The notes under the pieces: model-generated
Seen by the model: only the letters and a program-made list of their open reading frames with translations
Told to the model about the DNA's origin: nothing
Database searches by the model: none
Translations under genes and position numbers: made by a program
Assembly (NCBI GenBank): GCA_902728285.1
Contig: CACVBU010000545.1
Span: forward strand, 124,001 to 188,000
Length of the DNA stretch: 64,000 nucleotides
Reading direction: 5' to 3'
Source: Clytia hemisphaerica
Taxonomy: Eukaryota; Cnidaria; Hydrozoa; Leptothecata; Clytiidae
Part shown: one piece after another, positions 1-9,062 of the stretch
How the letters are laid out: every line of letters starts with the position of its first letter
How positions within the stretch are numbered: the stretch's first letter is position 1

Positions 1-216
1 GAACAAAAAGTCGAATGAGCAACGTGAGCAGTATTTTTTTTAATTTTTCAGTTTTTGGTTGTCTCTTGTATTAAGTTGAATAAACCAGCTGCGCTGGAAG
101 CTCCGGCTTAAGAGAATAAAAGATGTGAAAGATGAGCTTGTTGAATTAGTTGTGTTAGAACGTTGCCCACAAACTGCTAATCAGAACAGATCAGAAAGCA
201 AAGTAATAATTCTATA

Positions 217-395
217 GACCTTTTTTCAAAGAGGCCACCCTGTTGAATAATTATGTAGTCCAGCAGAAAAACAATGATAAAACCATGTATAATTATTACA
301 ATATGCATGATACAGTAATTATGCATGGCTCTATCATTGTTTTTATGGCTGGACTACATAATTATTCAACAGGACGTGCTCTTTGAAAAAAGGTC
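217..395. mobile_element. Palindromic MITE (GACCTTTTTT family), copy 1
   Basis: A near-perfect hairpin of 179 bp. Its arms begin GACCTTTTTTCAAAGAG and run through the central ATGCAT-rich loop. It is flanked by TA at 215-216 and 396-397, as expected for Tc1/mariner-type insertion. A second copy lies at 3301-3478, and a TA-flanked palindrome with similar ends lies at 41170-41368. No coding capacity. Confidence 0.85.
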
Positions 396-397
396 TA

Positions 398-946
398 TTG
401 CAGAGCGAGTATGAGAAATAATCTTAAAACCGGCTGGAGGTTTAGCTCTTCTAAGTGATTACACATACACTTGCTTGCCTAAAGAACCAACCCCACCTCC
501 CGCCCACTCATCCTCGGCTAAAAAGTTCAAAATTGGAGCTAAATGAGATAAACATTTAGAAGTCAATATTTCCAAGTTCTTGATTTGATTGTAGATATAT
601 AGAATATAAAGATAAAATTTTGGGGAGAAAAATAGCCTAAATTAGAGGCCACAGGCTTTTAGCTAAAAGCATTATTTTTTCTGTTGGGATAATACTTGGG
701 GGAGAGTAGAGTAGGATAAACCAAATAAAATGGTACCATAATAGTGTGTATTATGTAATAAATAGTGGTATATTTGGAAAAAGCCTGTTTCGGGTTTGAA
801 AAATCTTCAAAAGGAACGGTCGCCCCAGCCAATGAAATTTATACGACAGTCCAAAAAATATCATTTTCAGTTATAACACTGTGAAAATATCTCCGATCTT
901 GTTCAAATTTACACAGGAATTGTGTTTTTAGTATCCTTTATTGAAT
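398..946. other. Gene-free spacer with first copy of a tandem host repeat
   Basis: No coding signal. Positions 785-946 form a degenerate unit that recurs as 1770-1885 plus 2521-2600. The second unit is split by the element at 1886-2515, so the first unit serves as an uninterrupted paralogue of that insertion site. Confidence 0.5.
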
Positions 947-1759
947 CGGCAGGTACAAAATGCATAAAACATAATGCATATTGCATAATGCATAATAGTA
1001 TTGTGTAATTTACAGAACGATTTTATATTTTCTAAAGCCCTCCTTTGTAGAGGCTAAAACCGCGAAAACCTTTTTAGAAGAGTTTCTTAAGTAAACATTC
1101 CAGGGATTTCTCCAGACATGATATTTACTTTTCCAATCCAAACGAAAGTAAGAGAAAACATTCGAATTATAACAACAAAGGGTTTCCCCCTTCTTCTTTC
1201 TCAAAAAAAAGGTAAACACATAAACATTCGAATGTAAAAAGATTCGGAATTCTATTTTCTTTGATCTAGCTTTTGCATGAAGCTCTTTAATTTATATTGG
1301 CTGGATATTATGGCTTATCTAACAAAAAGCATTCACATGGTTAATGCTTTGTAAGATGGAAACCCCGTTGAAATTATCAGCAATTGTTCGAAAAGATCTC
1401 TGAGAAAATCCAGAATAAAGATCGTGCTATAAAATTTACGTTTTCGAGTTAGAAAAGTAATATACGGAGGAGATAAGTTCGTGTTTTTTCTACACTATAC
1501 TACGTTCTGTAAAATACAACTATGAAAATCAAAATGGCAACAAGCATTTTCAGTGGATCATGGATTTTCTTCATCATCCAAAATTCAAATTTACAGCTTT
1601 CTACCCTTTATTTTCTGGTAGAAAATGATATATTTGTTTTGTTGAAAGTATTATCTTTCAAATTCTCCTTATTATAGCCTCTAAAATTGACATTTTTCAA
1701 ATATTATGCATTATGCATTATGCAATATGCATTATGTTTTATGCATTTTGAACCTGCCG
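947..1759. mobile_element. Non-autonomous TIR transposon with 10-bp TSD (MULE-like)
   Basis: The termini are CGGCAGGT...ACCTGCCG, followed by inverted arms of about 45 bp made of ATGCAT/TGCATAAT motifs. The perfect 10-bp direct repeat TTTATTGAAT sits at 937-946 and 1760-1769. TSDs of 9-10 bp are characteristic of Mutator-like elements. There is no transposase ORF, so it must be mobilised in trans if at all. The superfamily call rests on TSD length only. Confidence 0.85.
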
Positions 1760-1885
1760 TTTATTGAATCCTCAATCTCATAGTGATATGTTTGTAAAAA
1801 ATCTGTGTCGGGTTTGAAAAATCAAAAGGAAAGGTCGGCCAGTCAACAATGATGAATACAAAACAGGAACATTTTCAGCCATACA

Positions 1886-2515
1886 CATGGCTCCGCCCCC
1901 CCCCACTTATTTGGGGGGGGGGTGTAAATCTCAAATTGGCTTAAAAGTGGGTGGGAGCTGTCTCATTTTTTAAACTCAGGGGGGGGGGCCTAAAAAAGTG
2001 GGGGGAGCTGAAGGGCTACACTAAAGTTCTGGGGGGCTAATTAGGAAACTGTAAAATACCCCCTCACTATTGTTTTGGTTAATAAGTTAAGGATTTTTCT
2101 ATTGAATTTATTATCTCTTACATTCTATCAAAATGTAGGCTAAAATGGCAGATTTCTACCCTTAAAATTCCAAAATTTGCTCGTTGCCCAACCATGGTGG
2201 GCAACATTTATTTAAATTTTCAATTTGGATCCCCAATTTTTTTTAACCCTGCATTTTTATGATGTACATGAATTCTTTCTTCTCTTCCTCAGTTGGTTCA
2301 CGTCCCATGTTGATACGTAAAAAAACTAGTAATAATACTACCAGAAATGACAGTAGCTTTTTTTGCTGGGACCTTAACTTTGAAAGCAATTTTTGCAGAA
2401 ACCTGCACCTTTATATTTCAACTGGGACCTGAACCTTACTGAAAAGTGGGGGGACCTAAATCGTAGGGGGGACCTAAATTTGTTGGGGGGACCTAGAACC
2501 CCACTCGGAGCCATG
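1886..2515. mobile_element. G-rich short element, CATGGCTCCG termini, 5-bp TSD
   Basis: It begins CATGGCTCCG and ends CGGAGCCATG, and is flanked by the 5-bp direct repeat ATACA (1881-1885 and 2516-2520). The inside has runs of C at the left and repeated GGGGGGACCTA-like motifs at the right. Removing it restores the tandem host repeat that matches 785-946. The element at 14702-15061 has the same architecture. I do not recognise the superfamily. Confidence 0.8.
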
Positions 2516-2520
2516 ATACA

Positions 2521-3300
2521 CATAACACCATAAAAATTACTCAGATTGTTTTCAAATTTGCACTGTAATGTTGTAATTTTAGTATTCTCTTTTGAATTCC
2601 AATGGCTGTGTGTTTGAAAGTTTCATTTCCAAGTTACAGAGTTTTATGGTTTTGTGCGTCTAGAAGAGAAGTTAGCCATATGCAAGATTTAAGCACTCGA
2701 TCAGCTGACGATTCATGGCCAAAATTTCTCCAAAGTCTTTCCACATTGTTAGGGAACCATATGCATCAAATTTCTCATAAATCATGTCCAAAACATCATG
2801 AATAATGATGAAAATGATCAATTTTTCACTGAGATTTGCCCATTCGTTACTCAGTCAGCTAGCCCACTTTCGGCAGCCATCTTTTTCTAAATAGTTTCGG
2901 CGAATCAAATCACAATATTATTGGAATCCAGATAATCCGTTTTTATTAAATCGGAATAGATCATCGGATTAGATAAACAAACAAAAAATGTCTTGACCGT
3001 CGGCGAGAGAGAATTTAAGGCTCCTAGGCCGGAGCAACTATTAGAAGCCAATTGAGTTAATTCTCAAGAGGGTGTTTGTGAAAATTTTTAGCGCTCTCCG
3101 TCGCAGTGTGCTCCCTCTAACTAGCCGTATTGTATTATAAGGGTTGGTTGCGAAGCGATCCAGCACAAACTCTCCCCACCCGCCCGCGCAACGATCTTTC
3201 TTTCATTCTCCTAGTTCTTCTACATTGCGGAATCTTGCGAGACCGTGTCAAGAATTTTCCCCGGGTAGGTCTGGTAACCCAGCCCTCGTTTTCAAGGATG
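2521..3300. other. Gene-free spacer
   Basis: The start completes the second host-repeat unit (to about 2600). Beyond that I see no gene or clear repeat. Short ORFs here have no supporting features. Confidence 0.4.
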
Positions 3301-3478
3301 GACCTCTTTTTAAAGAGGCAGCCATGTTGAATAATTATGTACTCCAGCATAAAAACAATGATACAGCCATGCATAATTACTGTATCATGCATATTAAAAA
3401 AATTATGCATGGCTGTATCATTGTTTTTATGCTGGAGTACATAATTATTCAACATGGCTGCCTCTTTAAAAAAAGGTC
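3301..3478. mobile_element. Palindromic MITE (GACCTTTTTT family), copy 2
   Basis: A 178-bp hairpin matching 217-395. The arms contain TTGAATAATTATGTACTCCA and its complement around a central ATGCAT-rich loop. TA follows the right end; the left flank has mutated to TG. ORFs read through it on both strands are consequences of the palindrome. Confidence 0.85.
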
Positions 3479-3740
3479 TATTGGCGGGTCCAACCAAAAT
3501 ATCTTTAGCTTTACGGGCAAGGGCTGTTGAACCAGACTGGGGATGCGGCACATCAAAGGCCGACCATCATTCCTCTCCGATGGGAAATTGGCCTGCTCCC
3601 TTTCTTTAGAGCTTTAGCGTGGGTTGCTGCCAATTCGCCATCGGAATATATCAGATAAACTTAAAAGAGCACTCCTCCCGTCCGCGTGACCAGCAAACAC
3701 TTCTTATTTATTGACCTTATTCTTATCCAGAACCAGACGT
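3479..3740. other. Gene-free spacer
   Basis: No recognisable gene or repeat between the MITE and the TTCGATTAAG element. Confidence 0.35.
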
Positions 3741-5190
3741 GATAAATCGAACAGTTCGATTACTGAACTAATCGAACTTTGTCGAACTTAATCAAATGAC
3801 AAAAGTTCGATTAAATTGTGAGTATTCGATTAAGTTCGACAAAACATATTAAGTTCGACAAAGTTCGACAACGAGAAATGTTCGACAAATTCGACAAAAA
3901 ACTCCGTTCGATAAAGTTCAACAATGAGAAAGGTTCGACAAATTCGACAAAAAACTCAGTTCGAAAAAATTCGACAACAAAAAATGACCTCCTTTAGGTA
4001 CTACCGTGGACGGCCGCTGTGGGTCCCGACCGAGGTCCCAAGGGGTCCGATTGGTGCCCACTGGTCAGGGGGATGTGAGGTTCATGTCTGCACCGTTGGG
4101 GGCCCTTCAAAGTTCCTCAAAGTGTTGTCAAAAGCCGGCAAAAATTGCGAAAAATGACCTCCTTTGGTTACCAGCCCCGGCGGGACCAATGGAGGCCTCT
4201 ACAGCCCCCACAGCCTACCAAAGCCCTTCGGACTGCTTCAGATACCCTCTGTCTTGCTTTCCCTCAAAGCTAGCACCCTCCATCAGTCATCCGAAGCCTT
4301 TAAAAGGCAGAAAGGCTTGAAAATTTGTCAAAATTTGAAAAAAAAATGACCTCCTTTGGGTACCACCGCGGACGGCCCCTGGGGGTCCCGGCCGGTGTGC
4401 CAGGGGGTTTCGATCGGTGCTCCTCGGTCAGGGGGGTGTGAGAGTACACGCCTGCACCGTTGGGGGTCCTTCAAAGTGCCGTCAAAAGCCGGCAAAAATT
4501 GCCAAAAATGACCTCCTCAATTGAGGCTGCTACACCCCTTTCTCACCAGGAAAAATCGCTGGTGAGACCAATTGAGGCCTTTACAGCCCTCCACAGCCCC
4601 CATAGCCCTTCGGACCCCTTCAGATGCCCTCTGCTCTACCTCGCTCTTCCTCAAAGCCAGCACCCTCCATCAGTGCTCCAAAGCCTTTTAAAAAGGCTCG
4701 GAAAGGCTTGAAAATTTGCGAAAATTGGTCAAAATTGGAAAAAATGACCTCCTTTGGGTACTACCGTGGACAGCCCCTGGAGGTCCCAGCCGGGGTTCAG
4801 GGGAGTTCGATCGGTGCCCACTGCTCAGGGGGGATGTGAAGGTACATGCCTGCACCAGCGGGGTTGCTTCAAAATTCCTCAAAGTGTCGTCAAAGGCTGG
4901 CAAAAAGTGCGATCAAATTTTCTCAAATTTTTGTTCGATTAAACTTGAAAAAGTTCGATTAAGTTTGATTAGTTCGATTAAGTTCGATTAATGTTATTGA
5001 AGTAATTGAACTGTCGAGGGCTCTTTAAAAAAGTTCGATTAAGTTCGATTTCAGTAATCAAACTTAATCGAACTTTGTATTTTGAGAAATTTGTGAGTAT
5101 TCGATTAAAGTTCGACAACCGAACTTAGTCGAACATTAATCGGCCAACAAACTTCGATTAAGTTCGACAAAGTTTGGTTGTCGGTTGTCG
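3741..5190. mobile_element. TTCGATTAAG element with GC-rich dimeric tandem core
   Basis: Both ends are arrays of GTTCGATTAAGTTCGAC-like motifs. The left end (about 3765-3795) is the inverse of the right end (about 5152-5175). The core (3983-4920) is much more GC-rich than its surroundings. It consists of about 2.5 copies of a dimeric unit anchored by ATGACCTCC at 3983, 4154, 4346, 4508 and 4744; the first, third and fifth anchors carry one monomer type and the second and fourth another. ORFs of up to about 100 codons in the core are by-products of stop-poor GC-rich DNA. Likely a non-autonomous transposon with subterminal repeats; TSD not determined. Confidence 0.6.
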
Positions 5191-5952
5191 ATGCGTGCGC
5201 CCGCACGGCAATTTGATCAACTTCAGATTTTAAGTCCGTGTTTCGGCTTTCGGTATTTTTTTGTTGTTCACTGCTAGGGCATTTTTCGCAGTCCTAGCTA
5301 CCAAACCGAGAAAATTTTCGTGGCTTTAACCCAAAGCCTTCAAGGGAATTTTGACAAAATCATCGGTTTGAAGATGTGATTTATATTGCAAATTTTAACC
5401 GTCAAACCTCATTTTGGCCGAAATAACAAGTTGGGCTTCTGTGGGGAAGAGCGGTTATGTTTGGAACTGGAAACTATTGGCAGTTAGTCACACTAGGAAA
5501 TTAAGCTTTCAGAAAAAACAACATCAGTCATCTAGGTATGTATACAGTCTGATACAGGATGTATCTCAACAACAAGGATGAGAGTTACCTGAATCAAGTT
5601 CAAGATCCCAAGACAATCAATTAAAACTTGAAAACTTAAAATGAGACAAAATACACTGTTTAGTAGTGTCGACTGCACACGCGTCCAAACAATTTTGCAT
5701 TGTTTTGATTTTAGTGATCCCGGGAAACTACGGGGGAGAGCGTAAAAAAAAGGTAGGTAAAAATTTGGTTTTCATAAGGAAACTCAGAAAAACGGTAGGT
5801 AAAGAACTCCTTTTAATCATAACTTCTTTTCCTTTTGATAAATTTTTGTGAAATTTTCAGGAGAGATCCATAAAATTATCATTGATATCATGTTCAAATA
5901 TATAAGTCATTCGTTTTGAAGGCCGATAACTCCTTAGTTATTGTTAGTTAGT

Positions 5953-6581
5953 GATACACTTGTCAATATTAGATCAATATTCAAAAAGTGTTACTATATC
6001 ATAAATGTTATTGAGCTGATATTGCTGAATGTAACGTAAAAAGTTGAATTAAAATGATGTTGAAATTTATGAAAGTGCTCTATTGTTCAATTATTGAGCG
6101 AGAGTTGATTTAAATTGAAATTTTTCAATTTAATTCCTCTTTCAGTCAATATTCAACAATAGAAAGAAAGGAAAAACTATTGATTTCGCTGAAATTTATG
6201 AAAGTGCTCTATTGTTCAATTATTGAGCGAGAGTTGATTTAAATTGAAATTTTTCAATTTAATTCCTCTTTCAGTCAATATTCAACAATAGAAAGAAAGG
6301 AAAAACTATTGATTTCGCTTATGTAAACAAACATTTGATTCATTTCTTTCACCAACAGAGAGAGAAAAAATCTCTTCTTGAACAAAGGGCATGTGTTCCT
6401 ATTGTTTGCAATATTAACTATAATTTTGAGCAAGTGTAAGGGCCCAAATTATAATAGATCAATATTCTATGATTGGATATAATTTAGATTATTGATAAGT
6501 GTAAGGAAGCGATCAATTTTAGATTTATATCCAAATATAGTAACAGTTTTTTAATATTGATTTAATATTGACAAGTGTATC
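5953..6581. mobile_element. Nested TIR element (GATACACTTGTCAATATTA ends)
   Basis: The left end begins GATACACTTGTCAATATTA, and the right end is its inverse ending TTGACAAGTGTATC. The arms continue with matching ATCAATATT and GTTACTATAT motifs for over 45 bp. It lies inside the 5654-6718 insertion and includes a tandem duplication. Confidence 0.7.
6062..6319. repeat. Perfect 129-bp tandem duplication
   Basis: Two head-to-tail copies (6062-6190 and 6191-6319) starting GAAATTTATGAAAGTGCTCT. They appear identical, so the duplication is recent or homogenised. Confidence 0.85.
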
Positions 6582-7194
6582 CCGGCCTTGAAGGAAAGAA
6601 AAAAATTGACAATGTTTACATTCCTCTAACCTTCTCCTTCCACAGTACTGAAGTGCCCATTTTTACCTACTGTTTTCATGGTGGAACACGGTGGAGTAGG
6701 CAAGACTCCTAAACGGTGTATTACCGATTGCGAACGTGCAGCAGCCAAATATCAACCAACTGAATTTTGTCATTCAATTCCCGAGACAGCACTTCGATTT
6801 TTAAGGTCTTGTTTATACGCTAAAGTAAAAATAATTCCGCACATGTAAATGGGTCATTGTTTGAGCAAAATTTCCGGGAAAAAGCCTATCCGGCGGTGCG
6901 CGTGGATCTAGGTGGGTTCCGCCTCCCCCGTAGATTTTTTTCTTGGGAAGTTGCTCTTCAAATTAGTTTTCAAGGTTGGCTTGGCTCAAATTTTTTCATC
7001 TATGGCTCAAATTTTAGGCAATTTCTCAAAGTTTTTTGAGAATTTCTCAATTCTTGATTTTGTTTGAAAAGGGCCGAAACCTTCAAATAAATTTTTTTCC
7101 AGGAAAACAAACAAAAGTGTCTTTCAAAACAAATAATAAACTAGTCATCTGTCGTGGAATAGTTCTCAACTTCAGTTGAGCTAGAATCTGAGAA

Positions 7195-7800
7195 TGTCTG
7201 TGTGTCTGTCTGTGTGTGTGTGTACCAAAACTTTGGGGCAGGCTGGAGACTTCAAAAATGGTCCGATTGGGCTGAAATTTTGCACACTTGATCCTTGGGC
7301 AAATCCCTGGGGGTGTTTTTTTCATTTTTTCAAAGTTTTAATTTTTGGGGCCTGGGGACGAGTTTTTCGCCGAAACGAGGCTAAAACTTTGGGGCAGGCT
7401 GGAGACTTCAAAAATGGTCCGATTGGGCTGAAATTTTGCACACTTGATCCTTGGGCAAATCCCTGGGAGTGTTTTTTCATTTTTTCAAAATGTTGATTTT
7501 TGGGACCTGGAGACGAGTTTTTCGCCAAAACGAGGCTAAAACTTTGGGGCAGGCTGGAGACTTCAAAAATGATCGGATTTGGTTGAAATTTGGCACACTT
7601 GTTCCTTGGGTGAATATCTGGGGGTCATTTTTCATTTTTTGAAAATTATCATTTTTAAGGGCGTGGTCACGAGTTTTCACCAAAACGAGGCTAAAACTTT
7701 TAGGCAGGCTGGGGACTTCAAGGGCGAATCCCTGTGGGTGGTTTTCATTATTTTATAATTTCCATTTTAAGGGAGTGGTCATGAGTTTTTAGTTGAAATT
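7195..7800. repeat. 155-bp minisatellite preceded by a TG/TCTG microsatellite
   Basis: A short TGTGTGTCTG microsatellite (7198-7223) leads into about four units with a period of 155-156 bp. The anchor CTTTGGGGCAGGCTGGAGAC occurs at 7231, 7387 and 7542, with a degenerate copy at 7697. ORFs on both strands repeat the same peptide and are artefacts of the array. Confidence 0.9.
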
Positions 7801-9062
7801 GGTTACAATTTTACAATTGGGCCTACGAATGATTTAAAAACACTGAAGTTGAGCCCAGTGTGGTTAGCACGTTCGACAGTATTATTATTTATTTATTTTT
7901 AATGATTATTGATATCAAATAATAAGAGTCATCCTTTTCAGAATAGAGCAAGTCTTTCATGCTTTAATAAATAAGAATAAAAAATGGCAATTGCAAAAAA
8001 AATTCAAATTTTTGAGCAAGAATTTGATTTCAGGGACAAGCGAATGTCACCCAAATCAGCAAAATACGCAAAATTTAATCACCAGTAACTAAAAAGATTG
8101 AAAGTTCAAATATAGATTATAATTAAAAATGAATAGCTTATACAGAGTTTCTAAATGTTTGCAATTAAGTTAAAATTGAGAAGTAGAGGTTGAAATAATA
8201 TTTAGTTCCTTAGGCAATTACTTTTTCATTTTCTGGTTTACGGACATTTTGAGGAAAAGTTTTGGACAGGAGGATGGAAAAAAAATAAAAATAAAATTAC
8301 CGTTTTAAATTTTTTTTAATTTTCTTTTTAAGAATCTGAAATCGAAGGAAATAATAAAATAAAATTTTGTGAAATGGGTATGGATTGGTATGGATTTTTT
8401 AGATTTAAAGGTAAAAGAATAAAATGCAAGATGTTGTTTATAGATAGAGTCTATGGATAATAAAAAACACTAAAAATAAACTGAAACATAAAAATGTACA
8501 CATAAAGATTGATATGTGTATATGTAAGACTGACATAGGTTCCCATCTAGGGTTCACAGTTAGGGTTCCCACTTTAGGGTTCCCACTTAGGTTCCCCCAT
8601 CCCACTTTTCTGGTATGACTATTTTTATATCTACTCTTGACTATCTTAACAATTATATAAAGGACTTTAAATTAAATCGATTACAAAAGAAAGAAAAAAA
8701 TGAAGAAAATCCACTGTGTACAGAAAGAGTTAGTTGTTTTTTGTGGATAGGGAAATTCCATGGGGAAGTTCCCTGACATAAGGGAAGGATCAAAGTATCT
8801 TTACATTGGCAGATATTGGTAAATGATCTGTGTTAGATCATTTACCCCCCTCTCTCTTTCTCTTTTTTTCTTTTGTTTTCCTGTTTAAGTAAAGTTTTTT
8901 TATTTATTTCTTCTTTTTTGAAGGTCGGAGGAGAAAAAGTAAATAAAACTTTTTGAAATCTCTATTTTATTTTTTTTTTATTTTGCCAAAAATAACTGCC
9001 TTACTCATGAAATTGATTTACTCTTGATTGAATATTTTAGATTAAGTAGAAATTCATGGAAG
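7801..9062. other. AQR upstream region
   Basis: AT-rich DNA without a gene. At 8545-8600 there is a short degenerate array of TTAGGGTTCCCA-like units. Positions 8860-8975 are pyrimidine-rich, then A-rich, just before the first AQR coding exon. The promoter and 5' UTR of AQR probably lie near here, but I see no clear TATA box or initiator. Confidence 0.4.

Larger units (their letters stand above)
5654..6718. mobile_element. Inserted TIR element (CACYGTTTAG ends)
   Basis: The left end CACTGTTTAGTAGT and right end ACTCCTAAACGGTG are inverted relatives, and TA lies on both sides (5652-5653, 6719-6720). Comparison with the uninterrupted copy near 54.83 kb shows this whole block is an insertion. 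No transposase ORF. It carries the further element at 5953-6581. Confidence 0.7.
5478..7040. mobile_element. Composite repeat, copy 1 (interrupted)
   Basis: The outer parts (about 5478-5650 and 6720-7040) match, in inverted orientation, one stretch at about 54128-54950. Here the sequence is split by a 1.07-kb insertion at 5654-6718. In the far copy the corresponding bases are joined without that insert. Shared landmarks include the segment with GCGAACGTGCAGCAGCC and the segment ending in CTCAAATTTTAGGCAATTTC. Outer termini not defined. Confidence 0.65.

Noticed and set aside
3135-3551. Overlapping ORFs of 128 and 138 codons on opposite strands sharing peptide sequence
   Set aside because: The shared peptide comes from the palindromic MITE at 3301-3478, which reads the same on both strands.
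4006-4991. Pro/Ser-rich ORFs of 70-104 codons
   Set aside because: They lie in the GC-rich tandem core of a transposon-like element; the GC bias alone explains the lack of stops.
7083-7683. ORFs with repeated KTLGQAGDFKNG peptides
   Set aside because: Translation of the 155-bp minisatellite; no start context or conserved domain.
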